A stretch of 6,716 nt of DNA from JAYZDB01 sp036338025 (GTDB lineage: Bacteria > Planctomycetota > UBA1135 > UBA2386). This document shows, one piece after another, positions 1-5,582 of this stretch. The stretch covers positions 1 to 6,716 of the forward strand of contig JAYZDB010000180.1 in NCBI GenBank assembly GCA_036338025.1. Direction: 5' to 3'. A program made the translations under genes and the position numbers. The notes under the pieces are model-generated. The model worked only from the letters and a program-made list of their open reading frames with translations. It was not told where the DNA came from and ran no database searches. Within the stretch, counting starts at the first letter, position 1; every line of letters starts with the position of its first letter.

Positions 1-552
1 GGCCTCCGCGAAGGACGGCAAGACCTGGTGGACGCACTGTCCCCCGCAGCACAACGGGGACTGAAGCTCTTTCTGGGTCGTGGTCAGTGCACCTTGTGCC
101 ACTTCGGACCGAACTTCAGCGATGGCGAATTCCACAACATCGGGTTTGCACCGCTGCCGGGCCGCAAGATCGACGTCGGCAGATACGACGGGGTCAAGCT
201 CGTGCGCGCGGACCGGTTCCGAGGATCGGGTCCGCACAGCGATGACCCAAGTGAAGCGGCCAACCCACGCCTGCACTTCGTCGCACTCAAGACGAACAAC
301 ATGGGGGAGTTCAAGACTCCAACGCTACGCAACCTGACCCGAACGGCTCCCTACATGCACGACGGCAGGTTTGGGAACCTCGCCGAGGTGCTGCGCTACT
401 ATTCGACCCTGCCTCAAAAGCCCCCGATCGGACACATCGAGGAGTCCCTGATCCCGCTCAACCTCACGGACGAGGAAACCACGGATCTGACGGCATTCTT
501 GAAAGTCGGACTGCAAGGCCAAGAATCCGGCAAATTTGCCTCATCGAGGTAG
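1..552 (+). CDS. Dihaem cytochrome c peroxidase / MauG-family protein, C-terminal part (5' end outside window)
   Basis: The frame is open from the first base, so this is the 3' end of a longer gene; 183 residues are visible, against roughly 350-600 for whole family members. Visible residues 30-34 are CTLCH, a covalent c-type haem site (CxxCH). Further on come the family motifs FKTPTLRN and APYMHDGR. These identify the C-terminal haem domain of bacterial dihaem peroxidases and MauG-like enzymes, which are periplasmic and reduce H2O2 or oxidise a protein or small substrate. After APYMHDG the segment VLRYYS stands where, as I recall, classical peroxidases have the distal Met haem ligand and MauG-like proteins have Tyr, so the second Tyr (visible residue 134) may be the axial ligand. 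The signal peptide and first haem site must lie upstream. A GTG at 28 is internal to the domain and is not the start. The gene ends in TAG. The family call is firm; the substrate is unknown. Confidence 0.88.
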   Translation, partial: GLREGRQDLVDALSPAAQRGLKLFLGRGQCTLCHFGPNFSDGEFHNIGFAPLPGRKIDVGRYDGVKLVRADRFRGSGPHSDDPSEAANPRLHFVALKTNNMGEFKTPTLRNLTRTAPYMHDGRFGNLAEVLRYYSTLPQKPPIGHIEESLIPLNLTDEETTDLTAFLKVGLQGQESGKFASSR

Positions 553-756
553 CACCCGGCCACACCGCGCTCTCGTGTCCGATGGCACCGACGAGGAGCC
601 GCCCACAGGTTGCGGTCTAGGGTCTATTTCATCCACAGCGCTGTCATCAAATCCTCACTCCCCGGAGATCCACGGCGTCGTTGGCGAATCCTGACGCTAC
701 ACTTGAAGGACTAGTCAGGCGGAAACGGGCATTCATCCCGTCGACTGGCCGGATTC
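553..756. other. Intergenic region between the MauG-like gene and the HTH gene
   Basis: This 204-bp stretch has no convincing gene. Frame 1 happens to stay open from 553 to a TAG at 712, but its translation is Arg/His/Pro-rich and resembles nothing. A weak interrupted repeat near 556-583 (ACAC and GTGT, with flanking CGG and CCG) could help end the upstream transcript but has no T-run. I found no clear -35/-10 pair. The promoter of the HTH gene should lie here but cannot be placed. Confidence 0.5.
725..741 (+). other. Small hairpin in the leader of the HTH gene
   Basis: ACGGG (725-729) and CCCGT (737-741) are perfect complements around a 7-nt loop (CATTCAT). The hairpin lies 15 bases before the TTG at 757. 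It could be an operator half-site pair or a leader structure. A 5-bp stem in GC-rich DNA is common by chance, so no function is claimed. Confidence 0.25.
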
Positions 757-1071
757 TTGCAACCAATAAGTACCAAGTTCGTTTTGCGAGGTGATTTGAA
801 GCCTACGACCCCAGCCCCCAACGAAAGCGGAAAGGCAGCGCAAACTGTTGTAGATCCACAGCTTGCGTCTATCTTGCTGTTCAGCATCTACGTGCTGACG
901 CTTTCCGACACAGAACGCGAGGTCCTCCGCCTGCTGCAGGTGGATGGTCTGGACTATCGCACGGCTGCAAAACACCTTGGCGTCACCCCAGAGGACATCT
1001 CGAGAATCGCATTCCTGGCGCGGCGCAAGCTCCACGAGCGGATGGGTCGGACGCTGGGCGAACTCGCCTGA
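757..1071 (+). CDS. Small sigma-70 region 4-like helix-turn-helix protein
   Basis: A 104-residue protein whose second half is a recognisable sigma-70 region 4. It runs from about residue 49 (LSDTEREVLRLLQVDGLDY) through the recognition-helix part (AAKHLGVTPEDISR) to the basic end LARRKLHERM. Region 4 normally contacts the -35 element and the beta flap of RNA polymerase. No region 2, needed for -10 binding and core attachment, is present, and the sequence upstream encodes no remnant of one. The first ~30 residues look unstructured (Pro, Thr, Asn); residues 34-48 are hydrophobic. It may therefore be a stand-alone DNA-binding regulator rather than a working sigma factor. The start is uncertain: no ATG is suitable, TTG at 757 gives the longest form, and TTG at 796 follows a strong Shine-Dalgarno-like sequence and would give 91 residues. 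It is convergent with the Hsp33 gene. Codons in the first part are less GC-rich at third positions than in the domain. Confidence 0.68.
   Translation: MQPISTKFVLRGDLKPTTPAPNESGKAAQTVVDPQLASILLFSIYVLTLSDTEREVLRLLQVDGLDYRTAAKHLGVTPEDISRIAFLARRKLHERMGRTLGELA
788..795 (+). promoter_or_regulatory. Shine-Dalgarno-like GAGGTGAT before the alternative TTG start at 796
   Basis: The eight bases GAGGTGAT match the complement of the usual 16S rRNA 3' end (AAGGAGGTGATC). They directly precede the in-frame TTG at 796, leaving 4 bases between GAGG and the start, which is rather short. No comparable site precedes TTG 757. This makes 796 a serious alternative start for the HTH protein. Confidence 0.35.
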
Positions 1072-1072
1072 C

Positions 1073-1086
1073 CGACGAAATCGTCG
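1073..1086 (+). terminator. Possible weak terminator hairpin after the HTH gene; convergent gap 1072-1199
   Basis: CGACG and CGTCG pair around an AAAT loop, starting one base after the TGA of the HTH gene. No T-run follows, so this is at best a weak or factor-dependent end. The rest of the 128-bp convergent gap holds another small imperfect repeat (about 1167-1195, CGTCG to CGACG with a partly paired interior) lying just past the Hsp33 stop on the minus strand. Either could separate the two converging transcripts. Confidence 0.25.
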
Positions 1087-1199
1087 ACGGATCGACACCA
1101 TTTCGGCGACATCCGACGCTTTCGGTCCCCGGACTGTCTGGCGTCAATCCGGGTTGGAAATTTTCCGTCGTGGAACGGGCCGTCCGGCTCGACGTCCAA

Positions 1200-2078
1200 T
1201 CACTCACCCAGCTCATCGAGGATACCGCGGTAGTCGACCACCCCCAGGGTGTAGGGCTCCCGGCAGTAGTCGCAGCTGATGGAAAGGTCTTCCTCCTCCG
1301 CAATCAGCCTCTTGATTTCGTCCCGACCGAGAGCCGCCGCCGCAACCCTCACCCTCTGACGGTCGCAAGGACAATGGAAGACCACCGGAGAATCAGCCAG
1401 CACGGTGTGCTCGCCATCACCCAGGACAGTCGCCATGATCCGTGCAGGATCGAGCCCCTGATCATCGATCAGGGTCTCGATCCTGCCGATCTCCTGTAAA
1501 CGCTGTTGCATCGCCCGCAACGGAGGATCGGTCAGTTCGGGCAGCAACTGCACCACGTATCCCCCCGCCCCGATGACTTCTCCGTCACGCTCCACGCAGG
1601 CCAGGTCCACCATCGTGGTCACCTGTTCCGACTGCAGGAAGTAGTTCCGGAGCGCCACCACCAGATCCTCGCCATCAGCCATCGGAACGATGCCCTGGTG
1701 TGCCTTCCCCAAGCGAACGATGCGCTCCACCCGGAGTACACCTCCTGCACCGAACTCAACCGCCGGAGCCCCATCCTTGATACGCACCAATCCGCGAGTC
1801 TTGCCCTCGGGGTAGCCGTCACCCACCAGTTGGCTACCACGTGCGTCCTTGTAGATGATCTGCACACGGTTCTCGGGCGCCATGGTCTCGCGCACCAGGA
1901 CCGTTGCGGTCAGGATGTTGGCGATCTGGGCAGCGGTTACCCCAGCCACGGACTGAGCCGCGACCACGGCCCGGGCCGTCTGGGTCGTCGAAGCAGCGAG
2001 GACGCGAAACGACCCATCGTTCGTCATCGCCCGCTGGACGCGGTCGCCAATCGGCGGGGCTCCTGGCTCCTGTGGCAT
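1200..2078 (-). CDS. hslO: Redox-regulated molecular chaperone Hsp33
   Basis: Hsp33 is a cytoplasmic holdase chaperone. It is inactive when its four cysteines bind zinc under reducing conditions, and is switched on by disulfide formation during oxidative stress, when it holds unfolding proteins until DnaK takes over. Counted from the ATG at 2078 the protein has 292 residues, matching my recollection of E. coli Hsp33. All four zinc ligands are present: CPC (Cys236, Cys238) and CDYC (Cys269, Cys272), separated by 30 residues as the family requires. The N-terminal chaperone domain starts with DRVQRAM, followed by a Thr-rich strand (AASTTQTAR), as in homologues. The frame stays open to a GTG at 2117 that would add 13 Arg-rich residues. 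The ATG is preferred because family members begin shortly before the DR-V-RA motif; neither start has a good Shine-Dalgarno sequence. It lies 111 bp after the second exported paralogue, on the same strand. Confidence 0.93.
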   Translation of the reverse strand: MPQEPGAPPIGDRVQRAMTNDGSFRVLAASTTQTARAVVAAQSVAGVTAAQIANILTATVLVRETMAPENRVQIIYKDARGSQLVGDGYPEGKTRGLVRIKDGAPAVEFGAGGVLRVERIVRLGKAHQGIVPMADGEDLVVALRNYFLQSEQVTTMVDLACVERDGEVIGAGGYVVQLLPELTDPPLRAMQQRLQEIGRIETLIDDQGLDPARIMATVLGDGEHTVLADSPVVFHCPCDRQRVRVAAAALGRDEIKRLIAEEEDLSISCDYCREPYTLGVVDYRGILDELGE

Positions 2079-2120
2079 CCGAGGAAGCGTAGACCTCCAC
2101 CTTCGTGAGACAACCACCTG

Positions 2121-2167
2121 CTGGCGGCTCGCAATAGCCGAGCAGCTTGCAAGAAGTCCGCCGCCAG
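2121..2167 (-). repeat. 8-bp perfect inverted repeat with internal hairpin, upstream of hslO
   Basis: CTGGCGGC (2121-2128) and GCCGCCAG (2160-2167) are perfect complements around a 31-base loop. A competing hairpin, GCTCG (2127-2131) with CGAGC (2139-2143), overlaps the left arm, so two mutually exclusive folds are possible. A further small stem, CGGC/GCCG (2174-2186), lies just past the stop of the gene upstream. The block sits between that stop (2190) and the hslO start. It could end the upstream transcript or form the hslO leader. No T-run follows, so an ordinary intrinsic terminator is not shown. Confidence 0.4.
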
Positions 2168-2189
2168 ACGGGCCGGCAGAACGCCGTGT

Positions 2190-3302
2190 CTAGGGGAGAA
2201 CGCCTGCGAATTGGACGATCGGACCACCCAGGACCGTGCCAAAGGTAAATCGCCCGGTAGCCGAGGTGCTATCCATGCTCGCCAGTTGATTGGTCACGGA
2301 ACTTCCACTGGAGGCCTTCAAGATTGTCAGACCGAGACCTCGTGTCGTCACGAGACCAGCGGCGTTTGCCTGCGCATCGAAGTAGTAGGCCTGGGCGTAA
2401 AACACCAGGCCGGTCGGCGTCTGCGCGGGAATCGGCGCCTGGAAGCGCGACCCGATGCCGTTGCGGCTGGCGGCGGTATTGAATGGTACGACAAGGTCCA
2501 TGCTTACGTAGAGGTTGTTGGCCGGGGCCCCTATGAGAGCCAGGTCGAGCGGCAAGGCAATCGCACCCCATGTCGTTTTCGACACACCAAACATCAGGTT
2601 GCCGGTGTAGTTCTTGGAGAACGGACGACACATGACGTCCAAGGTGCCACCGGGCGTCATCGCCTGGTTGCTCGCCATCAACCTCGCCGTCTCCGGGCTG
2701 GAGAACTTGCCAGGGGTTCCAAACGGCTTCGCAGGCTGCCCGCTACCACCACCGGCAACAAATGCATCAACGAAGTAGCCAGCCTGGCTACCTGTTCCCG
2801 GGACCTTGAAGTCTGCCAGGAGGTTGCCACTGTTCCCCGCAAAGACAAAGGGCTGCGTCCAGGAGAACTTGATGTTGAACGGCGATGGAGAGGTCTTGGT
2901 AGCGGGTTGCGACGGCAGGTTGTAGGCCCCGCTGAAGACTGCGGTCATCGTGGAGGTGATGTTCGATGCAAACGTCGTCGACATCGTCGCCGGCGTCACC
3001 GACGTCGACCCGAACTCGAGAGTGAGGTTCGGATACGAACGCCCCTGGATGGTCTGTCGCCTGGGAGCATTGCAGCGATAACTGAACCCATCGATGAATG
3101 CGGCCGCCGACGTGATCGAGCTACCAGTCCAGACCTGCTGAACCCGCGGCGCAGTGGTGCCGAAGGGGTGATAACTGGCACCCGAGCCTTCAACCGTCGC
3201 GTTCGCCGCCGGCACGACCCGGGTACTTTGAGCTACAACATCCGCGATCCCGAACGCAACTGAGACAACACAAGCGAGAGCAGACCGGGAGTACAAGTTC
3301 AT
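2190..3302 (-). CDS. Exported protein of unknown function, tandem paralogue B
   Basis: A 370-residue protein with a clear Sec signal peptide: Arg at residue 6, a hydrophobic core to about residue 20, and a likely cut after VVA at residue 24. The mature part is rich in Ser, Thr, Gly, Ala and aromatic residues, suggesting beta structure; apart from the signal there is no membrane segment. Blocks shared with the neighbouring paralogue include PAANA-VEGS, PRVQQVW, FIDG--YR-NAPR, TFASN-TSTMT-VF, SPSPFNIKFSWT, PLDLALIGAP, FY-QAYY-D, ANAAGLVTT-GLGL and the very end GGP-VQF-G-LP. From memory, the N-terminal half recalls planctomycete proteins with an 'EGxSxxxFPF' start. The C-terminal PLDL-GAP and FYxQA-ANAxGLVTxxGL blocks recall a module at the ends of many planctomycete secreted proteins. 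I do not know a function and see no catalytic motif or sorting tag. The ATG at 3302 fits the signal peptide exactly. It follows paralogue A by 69 bp and may share its transcript. Confidence 0.82.
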   Translation of the reverse strand: MNLYSRSALACVVSVAFGIADVVAQSTRVVPAANATVEGSGASYHPFGTTAPRVQQVWTGSSITSAAAFIDGFSYRCNAPRRQTIQGRSYPNLTLEFGSTSVTPATMSTTFASNITSTMTAVFSGAYNLPSQPATKTSPSPFNIKFSWTQPFVFAGNSGNLLADFKVPGTGSQAGYFVDAFVAGGGSGQPAKPFGTPGKFSSPETARLMASNQAMTPGGTLDVMCRPFSKNYTGNLMFGVSKTTWGAIALPLDLALIGAPANNLYVSMDLVVPFNTAASRNGIGSRFQAPIPAQTPTGLVFYAQAYYFDAQANAAGLVTTRGLGLTILKASSGSSVTNQLASMDSTSATGRFTFGTVLGGPIVQFAGVLP

Positions 3303-3303
3303 G

Positions 3304-3324
3304 AGTTCAGTCCATCCAGTTCAG
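3304..3324. repeat. Pair of 7-bp direct repeats just upstream of paralogue B
   Basis: AGTTCAG occurs at 3304-3310 and again at 3318-3324, separated by 7 bp, immediately in front of the paralogue B start codon on the minus strand. The copies are 14 bp apart, not a full helical turn, so they are a poor fit for a classic tandem operator. They occupy the place where the ribosome would bind. No such pair precedes paralogue A. Confidence 0.3.
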
Positions 3325-3371
3325 GAGAGGCTATTCAACAACCGTCTGACGCGACGAGGGTAACTGGCGCC

Positions 3372-4484
3372 CTAGGGCAAGATCCCACGAAACTGGACCA
3401 CAGGACCGCCGTACAAACTTCCGTGGCCAAAATTACCAGTGACCGCGTTGTAGTCAAAGTGCCCGACGGTGTTGGTCACTGGTCCACTTGAACTCGCGAC
3501 AGTGAGTCCCAGGCCATGCGTCGTCACCAGGCCGGCGGCATTGGCCTTGCCATCCAGGTAGTAGGCCTGGGTGTAGAACTTGAGTCCGTAGTATGGACTT
3601 TGGTTGGGAATCGGAGCCGTCAAGTTCGAGCTGTGACCTGTTGTGGCGGGCGTCGTATTGAAAGGCAGGACGACGTCCATGCCGACATACAGGCTGTTCT
3701 TAGGCGCGCCGATGAGTGCCAGATCGAGTGGCAGCGGGACCGAGCCCCACATCGTGTTCGACAAGCTGATCATCAGGTTGCCGGTGTAGCTGTTTTTGAA
3801 CGGGGCGCAAGTGAGGCTCAGCGTGCCGCCGGGAGTCAGGGTCCCGGGGTTCGCCGACAGCTTCACGCTTTCGGGCCGAGAGAACGGCCCGCTGGTGCCG
3901 AAGGGAGAAATCGTTCCACCGCCACCGCCGGTACTTACCTCTGCATCGATGAAGTAGTTGGACTTGCCTCGCGGGCCTGGAATCGTCGTTTCCACCAGAA
4001 GGTTGCCGTTCGCTGAGGAGAACATCACTGGCTTCGTCCAGGAGAACTTGATGTTGAACGGGGAGGGAGATGTCGCGAGGGCCGGCTGGGCCGGCAGGTT
4101 GTACGCCGCGTTGAACACCGTCGTCATGGTCGAGGTGACGTTGGAAGCAAAGGTCTTCGACAGCGTCGTCGGGCTGACACTGGTCGTCCCGAAATCGATC
4201 TGGAGGCCCTTGTAGGCCCGCGCTGGCATGGCCTGTGTCGCCGAACGCGGTGCATTGCCCCGGTAGTCCAGGCCATCGATGAAAGCAACGGAGCTCGTGA
4301 TGGCGCTACCGGCCCAGACTTGCTGCACCCGTGGGTTGGTGTAGCCAAACGGATAGACGCTCTGTCTAGATCCTTCTACTGACGCGTTGGCCGCCGGGAT
4401 GACCTTGGAAGCCTGCGCTGCAACAGACGGAGTGAAGATCGCAGCCGCGACGGCGACAGCGAAACTGATGTGAGAGAGTGTCAT
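3372..4484 (-). CDS. Exported protein of unknown function, tandem paralogue A
   Basis: A 370-residue protein, the same length as its downstream neighbour. The signal peptide has a hydrophobic stretch at residues 8-17 and a likely cut after VAA at residue 23. By eye, 39 of 59 positions match between residues 25-83 here and 26-84 of paralogue B. Similarity continues to the last residue, with no large insertion, and the shared blocks are those listed for paralogue B. Differences cluster in a Gly-rich linker (TGGGGG, residues 185-190) and the segment around residues 277-298. The mature protein has one cysteine (LTCAPF), conserved in B, so no disulfide pair is shared. The frame stays open to a TTG at 4529, but the ATG at 4484 is chosen because it begins the signal peptide and makes the two lengths equal. 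It is the first gene after a 304-bp gap and probably has its own promoter, which I cannot place. The function is unknown. Confidence 0.82.
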   Translation of the reverse strand: MTLSHISFAVAVAAAIFTPSVAAQASKVIPAANASVEGSRQSVYPFGYTNPRVQQVWAGSAITSSVAFIDGLDYRGNAPRSATQAMPARAYKGLQIDFGTTSVSPTTLSKTFASNVTSTMTTVFNAAYNLPAQPALATSPSPFNIKFSWTKPVMFSSANGNLLVETTIPGPRGKSNYFIDAEVSTGGGGGTISPFGTSGPFSRPESVKLSANPGTLTPGGTLSLTCAPFKNSYTGNLMISLSNTMWGSVPLPLDLALIGAPKNSLYVGMDVVLPFNTTPATTGHSSNLTAPIPNQSPYYGLKFYTQAYYLDGKANAAGLVTTHGLGLTVASSSGPVTNTVGHFDYNAVTGNFGHGSLYGGPVVQFRGILP

Positions 4485-4608
4485 GGGTGATCTTTTGGGA
4501 CGTGGCGGGGAGGGAATCAGAGCACCCAAGTCTACCCAGAAGAGGTTTCAATTGATGACGCAAGGTGGCCAAGAAGACGTTATCGGGGAATACGCCTGAC
4601 CATATTTG

Positions 4609-4627
4609 CCCGTGTTCGTTTCACGGG
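4609..4627 (-). other. Perfect 6-bp inverted repeat upstream of paralogue A
   Basis: CCCGTG (4609-4614) and CACGGG (4622-4627) flank a 7-base loop. The repeat lies about 125-143 bases before the paralogue A start and 162 bases past the sigma stop. No T-run follows on either strand, so an operator or the end of a long 3' leader is as likely as a terminator. Confidence 0.3.
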
Positions 4628-4749
4628 TCACCAGACGACTCTCCGTCCCACGGGATCGACCGCCTCACACCACCGGCAGAACCGAACCCTTCACCCGATT
4701 CTCAGGAGGCGATGACGCCCGGTGCTGTCCCGCGCAACGCACCATCCAC

Positions 4750-4757
4750 GGGGGGGG
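4750..4757. repeat. Run of eight G residues
   Basis: Eight consecutive G (C on the minus strand), followed by TGG, lie in the gap 32 bases past the sigma stop on the minus strand. Runs like this are slippage-prone in replication and in sequencing. It is outside any gene, so no reading frame depends on it. Confidence 0.6.
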
Positions 4758-4767
4758 TGGTTCTCGT

Positions 4768-4789
4768 GGGGTCTCGCAGTCCGGACCCC
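4768..4789 (-). terminator. Possible terminator hairpin at the 3' end of the sigma gene
   Basis: GGGGTC (4768-4773) and GACCCC (4784-4789) pair perfectly around a 10-base loop. On the minus strand the first arm begins at the last base of the sigma TAG codon. A C-rich stretch follows rather than T residues, so it is not a standard intrinsic terminator. It may mark or stabilise the 3' end of the message. Confidence 0.35.
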
Positions 4790-5538
4790 TAGTCAGCGAC
4801 CAGCAACTCGGTGTAGCCGTCGAGGCGGCGGCGCAGGCACTCGTGCACCTGACCCTTGATCCGGCTGAACGTCGCACGGACCGAATCCGCGCTCTCGCTA
4901 CCAACGCGCTGCGCAATCTCCTCGTAGTCGAGACCGTCCCGGCGCCGCATCATGTAGATCTTGCGGGCCTGCTCGTTGGTGATCTTGTTGACACACTCCT
5001 CTTCGGCACCCTCGAGCTCACGGACCATGAAGAACCCGCTCGGGGTCAGGCTACCCGGATCGACAGCTCCCGCCACCACGTCGTTGTCACCATCGTCGAC
5101 CTGCTGCGCAACTCGACCGCCACCGTGCCGCAAACGGCGATGCCGACGCCACATGTCGATCAACTGGTTGGCAGCGATCTTCTTGACCCAGCCCCAGAAC
5201 TCGCGGCGACCGCGGACCTCCAGGTTCGGCAGGTCACGCAGCATGCGTGACAGCACCGCACTGAAGAAGTCATCGAACTCGACGTCGAAAGGAATCTTGT
5301 CGCGGTCGAACCGCCGGGCGAGAAACGAGTAGACCTTGTCGGACAGACGTTCCCAGGAGCCATTCCAGGTCTCTGCATGCTTCGGGCTCTGCGCCTGTCG
5401 GACATCGAACAAGGTCGGCGAGTCAGCAGACAAGGCACTCTTCTCGGGCTCGTCTGCCGGCGGACCTGCACCGTCTGTCCGCTTGGAATCGGACTTCGGA
5501 TCAGGACCTTTGCGACGACGACGAAAGAAGGCAGACAT
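4789..5538 (-). CDS. ECF-type RNA polymerase sigma factor with N-terminal extension
   Basis: From the ATG at 5538 this is a 249-residue extracytoplasmic-function sigma factor. Region 2 spans about residues 60-135, ending in the -10 recognition segment FWGWVKKIAANQLIDMWRRHRR. Region 4 spans about 179-239, with the helix-turn-helix DGLDYEEIAQRVGSESADSVR. Regions 1 and 3 are absent, as expected for ECF sigmas. The length is above the usual 170-210 because some 55 residues precede region 2. These are basic at the start (FFRRRRKG), then Pro-, Asp- and Ser-rich and probably disordered. The frame remains open to GTG 5601, with ATGs at 5595 and 5592; a start there would sit next to the SDR stop and add up to 21 residues. 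ATG 5538 is preferred because a strong hairpin occupies the added stretch, but this is not settled. It is probably co-transcribed with the SDR and PPIase genes. No anti-sigma gene is visible. Confidence 0.87.
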   Translation of the reverse strand: MSAFFRRRRKGPDPKSDSKRTDGAGPPADEPEKSALSADSPTLFDVRQAQSPKHAETWNGSWERLSDKVYSFLARRFDRDKIPFDVEFDDFFSAVLSRMLRDLPNLEVRGRREFWGWVKKIAANQLIDMWRRHRRLRHGGGRVAQQVDDGDNDVVAGAVDPGSLTPSGFFMVRELEGAEEECVNKITNEQARKIYMMRRRDGLDYEEIAQRVGSESADSVRATFSRIKGQVHECLRRRLDGYTELLVAD

Positions 5539-5555
5539 GGGATTTGAGTGCGAAT

Positions 5556-5582
5556 GCCCCTTCCACAATCGGCGGAAAGGGC
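5556..5582 (-). promoter_or_regulatory. 9-bp RNA hairpin just before the sigma factor start
   Basis: On minus-strand RNA, GCCCUUUCC (5582-5574) pairs with GGAAGGGGC (5564-5556), nine pairs with one G-U, around a 9-base loop. It lies between the SDR stop (5604) and the ATG at 5538, with 17 bases between the hairpin and that ATG. It could limit read-through from the SDR gene or control translation of the sigma gene. If translation instead starts at 5592-5601, the hairpin is coding sequence. No T-run follows. Confidence 0.4.

Larger units (their letters stand above)
4485..4788. other. 304-bp gene-free region between the sigma gene and paralogue A
   Basis: No plausible gene is present. Open frames across it on the plus strand lack family features and run on into the antisense of the sigma gene. 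It contains a hairpin beside the sigma stop (4768-4789), an 8-G run (4750-4757), a 6-bp inverted repeat (4609-4627) and a short TCCC-AC-GGGA palindrome (4646-4655). It should hold the end of the sigma operon and the promoter of paralogue A, which lies downstream on the minus strand. No -35/-10 pair with proper spacing could be recognised. Confidence 0.55.

Noticed and set aside
553..714. In-frame extension of the MauG-like protein past its TAG as possible read-through
   Set aside because: The extension is low-complexity Arg/His/Pro sequence with no domain, and the domain ends naturally at the TAG.
1506..2108. A 200-codon plus-strand frame antisense to Hsp33
   Set aside because: It is His/Arg-rich composition noise; Hsp33 with all four zinc cysteines is on the opposite strand.
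2211..3263. A 350-codon open frame on the plus strand, antisense to paralogue B
   Set aside because: Its translation is Arg/Gly/His-rich with no family motif, and it mirrors a minus-strand gene with a signal peptide and a paralogue. Long antisense frames are expected opposite GC-rich genes.
4597..4626. Possible ECF promoter on the minus strand (GAAAC, 17 bases, GTC) before paralogue A, hinting at control by the neighbouring sigma
   Set aside because: The match is only a few bases, overlaps the inverted repeat, and is too weak to separate from chance without genome-wide comparison.
5001..5040. Shared DGLDY motif in the ECF sigma (near 4930) and the small HTH protein as evidence of direct duplication
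   Set aside because: Gly-Leu-x-Tyr before the helix-turn-helix is common in sigma region 4 and does not show recent common origin.
4606..5250. A 214-codon plus-strand frame antisense to the sigma gene
   Set aside because: The minus-strand frame encodes unmistakable sigma regions 2 and 4; the plus frame has no recognisable domain.
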